Assembly (NCBI RefSeq): GCF_000002595.2
Contig: NC_057015.1
Coordinates: 2,490,952 to 2,554,951, forward strand
Length of the DNA: 64,000 nt
From: Chlamydomonas reinhardtii
Lineage: Eukaryota > Chlorophyta > Chlorophyceae > Chlamydomonadales > Chlamydomonadaceae
Reading direction: 5' to 3'
Part shown: in pieces, positions 39,484-52,842 of the stretch
Position numbering within the stretch: the first letter of the stretch is position 1
How the letters are laid out: every line of letters begins with the position of its first letter
Translations under genes and position numbers: made by a program
The notes under the pieces: generated by a model
Databases searched by the model: none
The model's input: the letters and a program-made list of their open reading frames with translations, nothing else
Told to the model about the DNA's origin: nothing

Positions 39484-42400
39484 TCACCAGTGCAAATTCA
39501 TTTGCCGAGGGTCGTCATGGCCCACATCGATATAGGGCGCGTCGGCGCTGCATCGCACGACGGACCGCATCTCGTCTACCAACCTGTGTCGTACGCACGC
39601 GCAACGTGAACGGGCAGGCGGGTGCAAGAGAGTCAATGCCGGGGGAAGTCACGAGTGCAGCGGGTGGCACCTTGATTCCGGGTGCCTAAACGGCCGCATG
39701 AGTGCAGGATTGGCAGCGGCCCTGTGGCCGCATTGCTGCAGCATCAGCACAACCGGTATCCGGCGAGCTGCTATGCCGACGCGGACGCACCTGACCCAGT
39801 GGGAGTCTATGGACCCCACGAAGCCGCTGCACTCCAGCGCCAGGTCTAGCTCCAACAGCGTGTTGAGCATGGACTCATACACCGCGTCCTGTCAGGGCGC
39901 CAGCGGCACGGAGCGGCGTCAGTCCTTGGCTGATCCCGAATAAGGGCTAAGCTGCTTAACCCCAGCCAGTGTTATGCCGATCCTGGAATGGATGTTACCG
40001 TAGCTACGTAAAGATTAAATGAGGTCCGCAGAAGGGACCCGACATGCAGCCGCATGGGAGGCCTTGTAGGTGCTCCTCTCCATTTCATAGCCCGCCCTCC
40101 ACCCACCTTTGGCACGGCGTCCAAGTCGTGGCCGCCTCCCGCCTTCCTGAGTCGCAGACTCCTGCGGACCGCGGTGTACACGCGCCACGTGTACATGCTG
40201 CCATACAGCGCATGCGGCTGCGCAATGCCCGCCTACTGCCATGCGCATCCCCAAATATCACGTACGCCGGACTCACATGCCGCCGCCAAAGTGCTTCAAG
40301 CCCGCCACGTAGCCTGTATGCCATCTATGCGCCCCTGCATCGGCCGTTGCACCCGTGCCGTTCGCAAAGTACGACAGCGTGTGGCCGCTGGAGGCGCTCA
40401 GGAAGATATGGTCATTGAAGCGGGTCGGGTCCAGCGCCCGCAATTTGGCGGCACGCTCATCATAATCCTGTCGTGGAGTCGCATCGCACACGTTGCATGT
40501 GGGTCAGGGAATTCACTGCAGGCGCGTCATGACGTGGTTAGCCACAGGCCAAGTTGGGTACGGGCGCTGCAAATATAGCAGCCCCAGAACGTGTATGTAC
40601 AGCCAATGCATGGTGCATTGGCATCCACCCAAGGAGCCCAGGAAACCAGACGTGCCGCTCCATGGTCCTTCACGCACCGCGTCTTTGAAGTCGGATGCCG
40701 CGGCGCCGTCACCGCTCTTTCCGCTGCGCGCTATAACCGTGATACAACCCGGCGACGGCTCCGGGCCGCGCAGCTCCTGCCTGCAGCGCAAGAATTCGTC
40801 CAACAGTCAACGATCCGCCCGCACAGTGCTGCGGTGAGGACATAGGTAGCAACACCGGCGTCCAGTGCAAACCGCGAGGGAGCGAGGAGTGCCGTGTGCA
40901 AGTGCGTGCGTGGAGCATGATGCAGGCGGGCACTTACATCCGCCGTTTGCCCAGGTTTGCCAGAGTGCCCATGTTGGGCCGCAGCAGGTACGCCGCCGCC
41001 TGCGCCCGCCACCAGTACCGGTGCCTGTGATGGGTGGGAGCGGCACTTGTCTTACGCCAACACCTTGTAAGTAAGCGTCTTTCAGCATCTGATTAGCAGT
41101 CCCTTTGGGCTCCCACGCTCTCGCCGACGGTATCCACGTCTCTCACTTTTGGTGGTCCACGGCTGTCTGCTGCAGCCGCTCTTCAAACCTCTTGGGCGCC
41201 CGGTGCCGTGCCGCCTCCACCATCGCCGTGTTGGTGAAGATGATGCGCGGCTCTCGAGGCACAGTCACTCCTTGCGGCTGTGCACGGGGAGCAAACACGT
41301 GGAAGACACGCGTCACTTTCCCCACCCCTTTCCTGGATGACCGCACCGAGGGCAACACGAGCCCAAGGGCAACGGTCTGCTCACGGGGCACGTCAGGCTC
41401 TACGTCGGTGCCCTGGCCACGGCCGAGCCGCTTGCCTGTGACTGCGTGGTGTTCAGGGCCGCGATGATGTCGGCCTCTGAGGGCCTGCAGCTGCTGAAGG
41501 GCAGCAGGTAGCAGCTATCCAACGTGTTGCGCAGCGCCCCGCACTCCGGCACGCCCTCCGCGTGCGGGCTGCCCGGCGCCTCCACCAGCACACGCCCGCT
41601 GTCCAGCGCTAGCTGCAGCGCCACCCCGAGCTCTGCGGCAGAGTAGAACGGAGGGCACCGGGTCACAAGCCCGAACGACTGGGTTGGGGACGCGTTCTGC
41701 CAGGCGTGGCCCGAGCTACAACCCCGTGTCCTGCCCTGACACGTGGCCAACTATCGTAGCGCACGGACCATGAAGGAGTGCGCGCGACCGCCCAAATCTG
41801 CAACCATCACTACGACCATTGCGAGGCGCCCGCGAACGTCGTCTATTTAGTGACAAGGCTGGTGAAAACTGAAAAGAGATACTGCAGTTCCGGCCTTGGC
41901 GCACCATGGATGGCGGCGGCGAAGCCCTGCGGCTCCACTCGGTGCACCAGGAACTTGGCGCCGCCACAGCCCGGCGGGTTCATGGCCTGGAACACCTCCT
42001 GCTGCGCATCCTCCGTCAGAGGTAGCACACCGCCGGTGTGCTGCCTCTGAGACTTGGAAACCCAGATGCCCGGGATCCAGCGCTGCGGGCAGGGCGCTGC
42101 TGGGCCCACCAGCCACCCGCCCGACGGCTCGTCTGAAGGGTCAGCCGAGCAGCGCAGTACCGCAAGGGGCGGGTGTCTATCAGCTGTATATGCTCGGGGT
42201 GCTAGAACCCAGCCGCCCAGGCCTAAGAAGTGGGTATGTCCAAGGGTACCCCTATCACCTGTGCCATGCGTGGAGGTTCCGGAGGCGCTAGCCCCCAGGC
42301 TATTCACGCAACCCCACTTACCCCCGTAGGTTCAACCCCAGGCAATACACGCAACCCCGCTTACAGAAGATGTGGTTGTGCGTGAAAGGCTCCGGCAGAC

Positions 42401-42518
42401 GGTGTGGCAACGCTGTCTCCGCGAAGTGCACAATTTGGTGATAGTTGACCAACGTCAGCACTGTCACAACCACAACAGATGCTAACACAATCTTCTTTGC
42501 CCTGACTGGCAGCACCAT
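39484..42518 (-). CDS. FUT8-like type II membrane glycosyltransferase
   Basis: Ten exons keep phase: 42365-42518, 41905-42132, 41436-41632, 41147-41277, 40938-41024, 40678-40780, 40277-40467, 40107-40197, 39791-39888, 39484-39583; 459 residues. A short basic N terminus and one membrane span (IVLASVVVVTVLTLV) predict a Golgi type II enzyme. Features of the GT23/FUT8 fold: LGVALQLALDSGRVLVEAPG, CITVIARSGKSG at the GVHVRRTDK position, and DLALECSGFVGSIDS followed across an intron by RLVDEMRS. The central motif keeps one Arg but lacks the usual Asp, so donor use may differ from classical fucosyltransferases. The intron after 41436 needs a GC donor. Substrate unknown; alpha-fucosyl transfer to N-glycans is only a guess from the fold. 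Confidence 0.75.
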
Positions 42519-42937
42519 AGCAGGCCCCGCGCTAGAACTCCCGCGAGTGAACGCTATGCAATTACAATGAAGGTAGCATTCCTTGCCTTCCGAGCAGCTT
42601 CAGAACGTATAATAGTACTTACTTGATGTGTTTTACGATTGTCTCGAAGTTCCGAGACGCGGGGTCGTTGCAGTGCCCGATCCGTCGCCCCCCCCTAAGG
42701 CTGCGACAGCTGCCCATGCCGCCGCCCAGCCGCCCGCCCTCACCCCGCATCTCCGGTAAACATTACTGCTGTAAAATTGCATATCGTAAATCATAGTTGC
42801 TGTGCTGTGCTTGCCATATTAATATACTGCGCAGTGTGCGTACCACGGGAGGCGAACACGGGAGCCCTGCACACACAGTTTCGACCGCATGCGCTATCTG
42901 CAAGTTGCACAGCTCTGTAAACCAGTGAAGACCTTGG
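42519..42937. other. Spacer upstream of the glycosyltransferase-like gene
   Basis: About 420 bp containing its promoter and the end of the CPN23 transcript. No further feature seen. Confidence 0.5.
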
Positions 42938-42942
42938 TTACA
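42938..42942 (-). terminator. TGTAA poly(A) signal, CPN23
   Basis: First minus-strand TGTAA after the CPN23 stop, about 615 bases downstream. The intervening 3' UTR shows no coding frame. Confidence 0.5.
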
Positions 42943-43557
42943 CACAACAGTAATGCCGGTGATGCAGCTCGAAGCCCTCCACACCCCGAACTCAAGTCAG
43001 AAAGGCCCTCAGGACTGTTTAACCTGGTTTAACCCTCGGATCGTGCCAAGGGCCAACGCATTCATGTCATACCCATTCATCCGCAACCCGCGGCTTGCAT
43101 CCTCTCCTCTCGGATGACATCCTTCACATCCATGCGGCAGCGTTTAACAATGTAGTGACCTGGCCACCGAGGAGCGTGTGCCTGCCGAGCTTCTGCTTGG
43201 CCATTACGCAATCCTACCCCCAATTGTGGAGCCCAACGCCATTGCACTGCATGAATTATCAACTGCGGGTCTGGCTTTCACACGCGAAGTCAACGCCTGC
43301 TTGTTGCTCGCCCACAAATACTTTGGTGCCGGTCACTGGCACCAGAGCTTCAGCGGCTCCATGCCAACCTCCTCCTCCTCCTCCTCCTCCACCGCCGCTC
43401 TCCCTCCCATCCTGCTCCCTCGCTTGCAGCCACCACACACGGCGCGCTGCGCCTACCTCGCGTCTCCCCCACGCGCTGCCGCACTGCTGCATTGCTGAGC
43501 AGACGCCAGCTGAATACAAAGCAAGAAGCTAACTAGCTAGCTCACCAGCTAGCTGCC

Positions 43558-44935
43558 TTATGCCTTGCACAGCACGTCGTCGCTGCGGAGCACCACGAAC
43601 TTGTCGCCGCTGGGGGTCTCCATGTTGTCGCCCGCGTACTTGAAGTACAGCACCTTGTCGCCGGGGGCCAGCTGCATGAGGGATGCAGCCAGGGGCGGCA
43701 CGTGGCGTTGGGGGGACAAGAGTGCGCCGCTGACAAGGCCATGTGCCGTGGAATACGTACGGCATGGCTACAATGTACGCCGAGAAATGCCGTGTGGCCC
43801 GATGCGGTGATTGCCCATCCAGTGCCGCACGCCCAACCTCGGGCTTTACACGGTCCTCCGCCCTCTCATCCCTTGTCCACAGCCTCCCCCCCCCCCATGC
43901 TCACCGGCACGGTCCGGCGCTTGCCCTCCGCGTCCTTGTCGTACTTGCCGGGGCCCACGCGGACCACGGTGCCGCTGAGTGGCCGCTCCTTGGCGGTCTC
44001 CGGCAGGAACACGCCGCCCATGGTCACGTCCGCCACCTCCTCCACCTTGATCAGCACGCGGTCAGCCAGCGGCTGCAGCTCAGGCACGTCGTCGGCCTGG
44101 GCGTCTGCGAGGTGAGGGAGACAGGGTCGCGGGAAAGAGTGCGGCAGGTTGTGGGCGGGCGCGCTGGCGCTTGCAAGGATAAGAGGTAGAGCAGCTGGGA
44201 GATAGGACCGTCCAGTAAGCTACTGAGGTGCTGAAGACAAGCTTGCAGCAGGAGCCGGCGCTGCACTCACTGGCGCGGGGCATGATGCCGATGACGTCGT
44301 CCTCACGGATGAGGATGTACTCCTCGCCGTTGGACAGCTTCAGGTCCTGGTACATGAACCCGAACTTGCTGTAGACCACGGTCTGACCAGGCTGCAGGTA
44401 GAAGGGGCGGACCTCGCCGTCGCCAACGCGGCCATCGCCCAGCTGGACCACCTCACCTGCAGGGCCATCCGTGAAATGAAATCCGTGTCAAAAACACACC
44501 CCGCATGCCTCCCACCAGCCTCCCCCTCGCATCTTTTAGGGCTCCATGCGTCTGCCCCCGTGCAATTGGACCGTACCGGAAGTGGGCTTCTTGATAGCTG
44601 AGGGAGGCAGGAGAATGCCGCCGCGAGTCTTCACCTCCTCCTCAGCAACCTTGACCAGCACGCGATCGCCCTTGGGAGCGACCTACAGCCATAATTCAGC
44701 AGTGCCCAAGTCATTTAGTGTCCATAGGCTGCGTCCGGGCGATGAGGTCGCGATGTGCCTTATCTAGAGTCAATGTTAAGCTCATGCCTAGTTCAAATCT
44801 AGTATATACTGCTTGAATGTGCACCTTGGTGAAGGGAGCGGGCACGCTGATGGCCTCGGCACGGACGACCACCGCCTTGCGGCTCGCCTTGCCGGAGGCA
44901 CCGAACACACCGCGACGAGACAGGCAGGTCTGCAT
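43558..44935 (-). CDS. CPN23: Chloroplast co-chaperonin with two GroES domains (CPN23)
   Basis: Lid subunit that caps the plastid Cpn60 chaperonin. Exons 44825-44935, 44577-44682, 44271-44456, 43905-44104 and 43558-43671 give 238 residues. The N terminus is a transit peptide (MQTCLSRRGVFGASGKASRK, cleavage likely near VVVRAEA). GroES domain 1: KGDRVLVKVAEEEVKTRGGI with mobile loop ILLPPSAIKKPTSGEV, ending EYILIREDDVIGI. Domain 2: PLADRVLIKVEEVADVTMGG with loop GVFLPETAKERPLSG, ending FVVLRSDDVLCKA. Length and position near ODA6 favour CPN23 over CPN20; I rely on memory for that choice. Confidence 0.9.
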
Positions 44936-45064
44936 TTTGGCTATTGTGACACAATGTAAGAATGTGTATAGGGTCGGTGTGCAAGAGGACTCTAAAGACG
45001 TCCAGACGCATGCAGGCCCCTCTTCTAGAACGCCCGGCCTTGCAACGCGCGCTTTGCTCAGCCC
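44936..45064 (-). promoter_or_regulatory. CPN23 upstream region abutting the channel gene 3' end
   Basis: Only about 130 bp separate the CPN23 start from the TGTAA of the upstream channel gene on the same strand, so the CPN23 promoter is compact or overlaps that gene's 3' UTR. No TATA box seen. Confidence 0.4.
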
Positions 45065-45069
45065 TTACA
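45065..45069 (-). terminator. TGTAA poly(A) signal, MscS-like channel
   Basis: First minus-strand TGTAA after the channel stop at 45436, about 370 bases downstream. Confidence 0.5.
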
Positions 45070-45435
45070 CGAATGCACGATTAAACCGTGCTATATTTCA
45101 ATGTTATGACATATTTTGCGGGCTGCACACCCTGGCGACCCGGCGGGCCTGCACCCGCACCCGCACACGACCCTCTCGCAAGCTCCTTGCCGACTGCGGT
45201 TGGGCGCCGCTAAACCCCTTGGCACAAGCGCGCGCACAACTAACAGTCACGACCAGCTAATCGCTCACTCATATTAAAACCGGACGGGGTCACAGACTCA
45301 TAGTGCACCGTATGCACGCACGCACACGCCCCAACGGGCCTGGTAATACGGTACGCACGCGCTCCAACCATTCAGCCCGGCCCCCACGCCCCGTGCTCCA
45401 TTGATAGCACCCTGCGTCCCTGCAACACCTCTGCC

Positions 45436-48400
45436 TCACAGCTGCACGCCCATCGCGCCCAGAGTCGCGCCCACGGTGACGGCTCCATTGCCTCCGCCCG
45501 CGCCCGCCGCCTCCGCGGCCAGTCGCGCCGAGGCTGTGACGCCGGTGCCGTCGTCTGCCAAGAGCCCCACCGCTGCCGCCACCTCCCTCGTCGGACGCGT
45601 GTCCTGTGTTGACCAGGAGCGTTACCGGCAGCATCATGTGTTAAGCTCGTTCTAGGCATTTCAATGTCATAGGAACCCCGGTTGTGCTTTTTGCGGAGCA
45701 GGGACTTGAAGCCATGGATCTGCGGGCGCTGTTGGCGTTGTAGTGCCCACTAGGTAGCACCCACCTTCATGGCCGGCAGCGTGTACGACACGTGGAGCGA
45801 GTCCAACGCCCCGGCCAGCACCAGCATCGCCTTGCTCCGCCACCTGTATGCGCCGCGTGTGCGGGGGTTGCATCAGGGCACCGCACACAGATTTTCTGGA
45901 GGCAAACCATGCAAGCAAAGCCGGCTGGGCATTGGGCCCTAGCCCCTCCCACACAAACCCGCTTTGGATGCCGCATCTGCCCCACCTGCCAGTGCGGCCT
46001 GCGTCCTCTCCAGGGTGGCAGTACTCCCAGAACACCGACAGCTGCAGCTTGGCGGGGTTGGTTAGCGTGCGAGCCAGCACACCTGCACACGTACACAGCA
46101 AGGAATTCGCATGCACAGTGTCAACCCTCTCCTGTGGTGCTTGTTGTAACACAGCAAGGACAGGGGCACAACACTCGTTCTGTTACCCCTTAGCACAGTA
46201 AGGGACAGGGCACGCGATCAAGGTACGCACAAGCGTGCATTCCGCGCGTGACAGCTTCTACTCACCCCCGCGCGATCTCTGCGCCTGACATCCCTTTCCG
46301 TTTTGACCCCAGCCAAAACCCAGTCCACCCGCGTCCGTGCCAGCCCGCCAATCCCGTGCCTCCTCGCCTGCACCCACCCATCCACCGCGTCCATCCATCC
46401 ACACCCACCCGCCGAGCCGGTGAACTGCTTGGGGTTGTCTGCCAGCCAGCGCTTGAGCCGCGTCTCCGCCGCCTCCAGCGCACTCCCCGGCGTGGCGATG
46501 TCCACCAGCAGCTGCGCCGAGTCCCAGTACGTGTCTGACCTGCCCGTGGCGCGTGTGGGCGGGTACTCTTGTGGCATGGGGGCCGTGTGTGTGTGGCGCA
46601 TGCGTGTCGTACGGCATGTGTGTGTGTGTGTATACGTATGTGTGTGCGTGTGTGTGTGTGTGTGTGGTAATCGTGGTGGCGGACGCCGTGTGTGTGCGCT
46701 GCGCACCTGCTGACGTTGACGATTGCCTCGCCCATAAGTTTGGTGTTGGGGTAGTAGAGGCGGCGGCCGTCGCCCTTGAGGAAGGTGCAGAACAGCAGCG
46801 CGATCTCCTCAACCTGGCGGAGGTGGTGGGGCAGGCGGAAAGGCGGAGGGTGTTGGTGTGTGAGGGCGTGATGGGTTGATGGGGTGGCAGTGGTGACAGA
46901 GGCAGGCCAACTGGGCGCTGGAAGCATCAGAGCGTCGTGGTGGTCCAAACCAGCGTTGTTCAATTCCTTCTTGCAAGGATGAGGAATTCCGCATAATCCT
47001 TGGCCGCATGTCCCACACGCCATGGTCATTGACGGCCCCCCGCCCCGTGTTCCCGCTGTGCCTCTGGACATCGGCACTTCCATATTTAGTGCAAACCGTT
47101 CGCATGAATGGATAACCCCCACCACCCCCACCACCACCCGGCGCCCCCCCCCTCGCGACACTTTTCTGTACCATCTTTGCACCCCCCCACCCCCCCCCCC
47201 CGCCCCCGCCGCCTCCCCACCTTGACCATGTCGCCGTTGGCCAGCAGCACGTAGTCGCCCACGTCGAAGGGGTGCACCACGAACAGGAACAGCACGGCCT
47301 CGTAGATGGAGCGGATCTGGAGGGGGGCAGGAGGCGGGAGCAGCAGTTGAAGGGGGGGGGGGCGGGTTTGCAAAGATGTTTGGAAATGGGGGGGGGGAGG
47401 TTTGAAAAGTGGGTGATTGAAACCAAGCCCAGTGATCGAACCCACGGCGAGTACGGTAATCAAAGCGACGGGGAAGAGGTATGTACCATAAAAGACTGCA
47501 CTTGCGGCACCCCGCGGCACCGGCTGCCCCGTCGGTTGCATGGCCGAACCCGCAACCGGGGGCCCCGTGCTCGTGCCCGGCCAGCGTGTCGGCCGGGCCT
47601 CCCCACCAGTACCCGCCTGTCACCGCCGCTGCTGCACCCGCCATCCACCTACCGAGTTGCCAAACACGAACACGAAGGCGAGCGTCACAGAGCTGAACGT
47701 CAGCCACAGCTCTCGCACGTTGACCTGCGGGCGATGCCCCAGGGGACGCCCGGTCGGCAGTGAGTGAACGCGGCACCCGCGTCCAAAGACAAGGCGCTCA
47801 GGCGTCACCGCGTCGCTACGCTCCAGTCCGCCTCCGCCACCTCCGCCACGTGACCCTCTGCCCGCCCCGAGCCCACTGCAGCACAACACCTTCCACCAGC
47901 CCCCAACACCAGGGCCCCACAACACAATCACACGCACACACACAACACACACGCATCGCATACACTGTCTATGCGCTTTTTTTCCTTGTGCTCTGTAACA
48001 CAAACACACACACGCGCGCGCGCGTACACGCACCTGGAAGATGATAAGGTACACGAAGGCGAACAGCACGTGTAGCACCACGCCGCATATGAGCTCCAGC
48101 TTGGCCACCACGGTGCGCGTGTCCTGCAGCGTCAGCGCCAGCTTCTTGCGCTCCTGTGCGAAGAACCGGAAGCGGCGGCGATGGTGAAGAGGATCAGAGC
48201 CAGGATCGGGCGGTAGTACAAACACACGGGTTTAGAGCATGCTGCCCCCGGGGCTACGGCGGGCTGAAAGGCAACTTGGGAGCGTCAGTGCGCACAGCTG
48301 CGCGTTCGACACGTCCACGCCTGGTCCTCCCGCGCCGTCTGCCTGCCTGCTACTGCCTGCTACTGCCTGCTGCTGCCTGCTACTGCCTGCCCGCCTCGCA

Positions 48401-50331
48401 CCTTGTAGATGCGCACCACGGTGTCCACCATGTTCTGCAGTGTGATGCGCCCGTCGCCGTCGTGGTCGAACACCGCAAAGGCCTCGCGCACCTGAGGTTG
48501 GGAGCCGGGGGGCGCCGGGGGACGCACGCGCGCTATGTGGAGGGAAATGGGGCGCGAGCAAGCGTGCAAGCGCATACATGCGTGTGCGCGCGCATGCAGG
48601 TGAATGCGCGCAACGCGTGTGCATTGTGACTGCGTGGCGACTGGGCATGCTCCCGGCCGTGCGGAGGCGGCAGAGCTCACCTCCTGCGCCGTGCCGAAGA
48701 AGTGCTCGAAGTCGCGGGCCACAATGTACCTGCGTCATCCATGGTCATGCGGGAAGCAGCCAACAATCACAGTGACCCACATCAGCCGCGCACGGCGGCT
48801 GGCTGGGCAGGCATTGATTCCCCACCCGCAACCGCCACCTGCTCTAACCCAGCACCGCTACCCCCAAACACAAGTCTACCATCATTTTCGGTCCACCCTG
48901 CCCCGCTTTAAATCTCCCACTTGCGGCCGCGCAGGTCTGACAGCCCCAGCACATTCATGTGGATGTAGAAGGCAAGGCGCTTGGCCTCCGTCTTGCTCGT
49001 CACCTCCTTCACAGCCTCGCCGTCCTCTGCAGCCGCGCGCAGCTGGTCTGACAGCGTGACGCCCATGCGCAGCTTGTTGCGGCGGATGTGCTGCTCCAGC
49101 CTGCGCGGGCGGACGGGCGGGTGGGATGTGTGCTCACACTGCTGCACGCCATTCTCAGTGAGATATCAGTAGTGAGGCGCGCCAAAACGCGGGCCATGGA
49201 CAAGCAAGGGTGGGTGGGCTGGTGGGCATTGCAGTCCAGACAAAGGCCAAAGGCGATCAGGGGCCGCTGTACATGTAAGCAGGACTGGACGGGTCGGAGG
49301 TGCCGATGCGTCGGGCAGGAGAGCCAGCACCAGCTCCATAGCCAGCGCGGCCTCAGGCCATTCAATATACCGAGTTTCTCATGCTGCCGCCTCACTACAA
49401 GCCTCACCAGAACAGGGACGTGCGCAGTTGACTAAAGTCAAGGCGGCCCGGCCCCCCGCCGCCACCCGCCGCGCCAATGCCAGGGCCCAGCCGCCCGCCG
49501 CCGGCTGCGCCGCCGGGGCCGCCGCCCGTTGCGCCCATGCCCACAGGGCCGCCGACGCCGGGGCTGACGGCGTTGGCGGCGGCATTGGCGGCGTCTACAG
49601 CCGCGTTGCCGCCATCGACACTGCCGTTTGAGGGGCGGCTGAGGTCCCATTGCACCTGCGTGGCGGTGCCAGGCCGCCAGGAGCACCGGCGGCATGCACA
49701 ATGGTGTGTTCGTGCCGACGTGTGTACACCCTGGATGCTGCGTGTCACAAAGCATGTCTCCCCGTCCGGCGTTCTTTCCTGAAATCCCAGCCCCTGCCAA
49801 GCCCTCGCCCAAGGCCCAGCGGCATCCCAGCCGAGCACCGTCGGGACGCACCTTGGTCTTGGCGTACGTCTTGTGGAAATGCTGACGGAACAGGCGCAGC
49901 AGGTCAGACCAGCTGTGCGGGCGGCCGCGGCCGCGGCCCCCAACCGCCGCCTGTCGCCCCAGCTCACGCGAGGGCCTCCGGCCGCCCTGCCCCATCCCTG
50001 CGCTCGCGCTACTGCCCCAGCCGCCGCCCAGGCCTGCAGTGCCGCCCCGAACGGAGCCGTCGGCGCGGCTGCCACCGTGCACCGACCCGTCAGCGCCTTT
50101 GCTCCCCAGCGCCTGCGAGGGAAGGGGGACGACACTGGAAGTCAGATGGCGGCAAACGCCGGAGCACACAGTTTGCAGTTTGCAGGACTGCAGGTCCCAA
50201 CTGCCGTTGCTAGTGTTGCTTCTGCTACTGCCCTGCCCTGCTGCCAGCCAGGGACACACCAGGAGGTCACCGGTACTGTGGGCGTGCGGGTTTGCCCGTT
50301 CGTGGCTCCGGCGGCCGGCTACAGGCAGCAC

Positions 50332-50362
<31 letters not shown>

Positions 50363-52719
50363 GCGGTTGTCAGGTGCTTGCCCCAAAAACACACATGAAC
50401 GTCAGGTGCGTTAGGTAAGTCCGATGAAGACACAAGAAGAACATTTCACAACGTCCAAGAGCCTTCCACAACTTCATGGTGCTGCTCTGCAGAACAGCAT
50501 ACCTTGTTGGGAGGCGGCGGCAGCTGCTGCCGAGTTCACCGCCGCCTCTGCCGCCCTGACCGCCGCCGCGGCGTTGGGCGGCATGGACTGCACATCCCGC
50601 AGCGCCGCGGCGCCCGCCGGCCCCGCAAACGGGCTCGCCAGCGCCACACGCGACACCGGCTTGGCGCCGCCGTGACTCCCGCCCCCCCTCCCAGCTCCTC
50701 CGCCACCAAGCTCGCCGGCACCGCCGCCTGTGGCGCACCCGCCGCCGCCCAACAGACCTCCGGCGCTCTTGCTGTGGCCCATGTGCGGCCCGGAGTTGTA
50801 CCCGAAGATGTTTGCCAGGTGGTAGCCAAGGCCCAGGTGCGTGAGGGCGTCGGAGGCGGTGCGGCCGGGGCAGGGCCTCGACAGCGCCATCAGCACCAAC
50901 TCCTGTGGCGGACATGGGGAAAGTGAGCACGTGCGTGGTGGGAATCAACAAGGCTAAGTGGTTACCGTGTTCGTCTGCAGGGGAAGCACAAGGAGATGAC
51001 CTCAAACGTGTTTGTGCGGTCATCGCCTGGGCTATCGTTCCTGCTACGGCCTGTCCCGCACGCTCGCCCGCACAGCCGTGCCCCCGACCCCCGCCTGGCC
51101 CTTAGCCCGCCGCGGCCGCAACTCCGCACCTGCTTGACTGACTCCTGCATTCGCTGCAGGTAGCCGCGCGAGTGGAAGTGCTTGGACAGGGCCTTGGCCG
51201 TGAAGGCCTTGAGGCAGTTGGCCAGCAAGAACAGGGTCACACACGTCCAGGCCTGCGGGGGGTGAAGGGACGGGCGGGTCACAGGTGGCAGTCAGAGGGC
51301 GGCAGGGTCTGGGGAGGACCCTATTCAACGCGTGAGGACCCAGGCCCGAATCGGCAGCCCTCCGCCGTCACCCCAAACGCCTGTTCCCCCCCTTTTATCC
51401 CTTCGGTTCGGTTCTTTCTCACTTCTGCCTGCTCGCCCGCCCGCCTGCCCGCCTGCCCGCCTGCCCGCTTGCTTGCCCGCTTGCCCGTGTGCCCCACCTT
51501 CATGGCTGTGCCCTCTGAGCTCTTGTACTCGGGGTCCAGGTAGTCCACCACCACAAAGTGCGCCAGCAGCTGCCCGCACACGGAGCGAAGGATGCGGACC
51601 TGCGGCGAGGGCGGCGGTTACGTTCATGATTAGTTAAGAGGGGGGGCGGGACCGGGTCGGGGGCGGGGGCCGAGCTCAGTGAGTAGGGTAGGTTGTGCAG
51701 GGCGAAGACAGGAGAAGGGGTTGAGCAGGGGTGTGGAGTGGCAGAGCCAGCCGAGAGGAGGGCAGGATCTTGGGCGGCTGATGCCGTGCCGGAAACGACT
51801 CCCCAACCCCGCTCACACACCATGTGCCGGCGCACGCCCAGGATGTGGTAGATGACCATGGCTGGGCCGCCCGCGGGGTCGCCGCGCCGCTCCTCGGGCG
51901 AGCCGGGGGCGGGGCCGGCGCCCTCGCCCGCACGCACCGGCGCCGAGACGGGCAGCAGCGACTCCAGCAGCAGTACCACCAGGAAGATGCTGAACCAGGG
52001 GATGTACCTGGGTAGGTGGCAAAGGAGGTTGGCGTGAGGGGCGCACGGCGTGCTTTTGGCGTTGGCGAAGCACGAAGGCGGGCTGGTCTGCTGCGGAACG
52101 TTTGCGCGTAGCTGTGTTTCCGCGGTGTGCTACATTCACAGATACATGCAGGGGTGATAGGGCGAGTTGTCTCAGGCAGTCAATAGCCCCGCGCACTCAC
52201 CACACCGGCGGCAGGCAACCCACGATGAGGAACCAGCGCCAGCGCGGTAGGCCCGCCCGCTCCGCCGTGCCCCACGTCGTCCTGTACATGCGTTGGCAGG
52301 AGTCGCCAGCGGCGCGGCAACACCGGAAACCATAGACGTCAGCTCGGCCCCACCAAACAGTAATTATCCTCATGTTCCCCAGGATTTCCCAGCACCGTAT
52401 ACGTACCCCCCCAACCGCTACCATGCACTAACGCGCTGAAGCGAGGACGCACTTGGAGAAGTAGATGGCTGCCCCCAAGCCAAATCCCGTGATTAGCGCC
52501 ATGAGCGAGCGCTTGAGGGTGGCGCGTGTGACCACCTTGAGCCACAGCCGCGTGTCGGCCGCGTGTCGCAGCTGCTCGTCACGCAGGTACTCGTTCAGCT
52601 GGGCCTGCGCACGTGGGGTTCCGTGCAATGCCGTACTAGGTCGGGCGAAGGCGATGATGAACAAGCATTGTTGCACAGACTCCGAGAGGGGGGGCGTTTG
52701 TTTGGTCAGCAGAACGAGC

Positions 52720-52753
<34 letters not shown>

Positions 52754-52792
52754 AAGAGCACAAGGAAAACGTTGCGCAAAGACAGTGTATGC

Positions 52793-52842
<50 letters not shown>

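Noticed and set aside
45640-45745. Additional channel exon reading IHGFKSLLRKKHN
   Set aside because: It cannot be joined in phase to the terminal exon without an implausibly short intron; joining 45765-45843 directly to 45436-45603 keeps phase 0.
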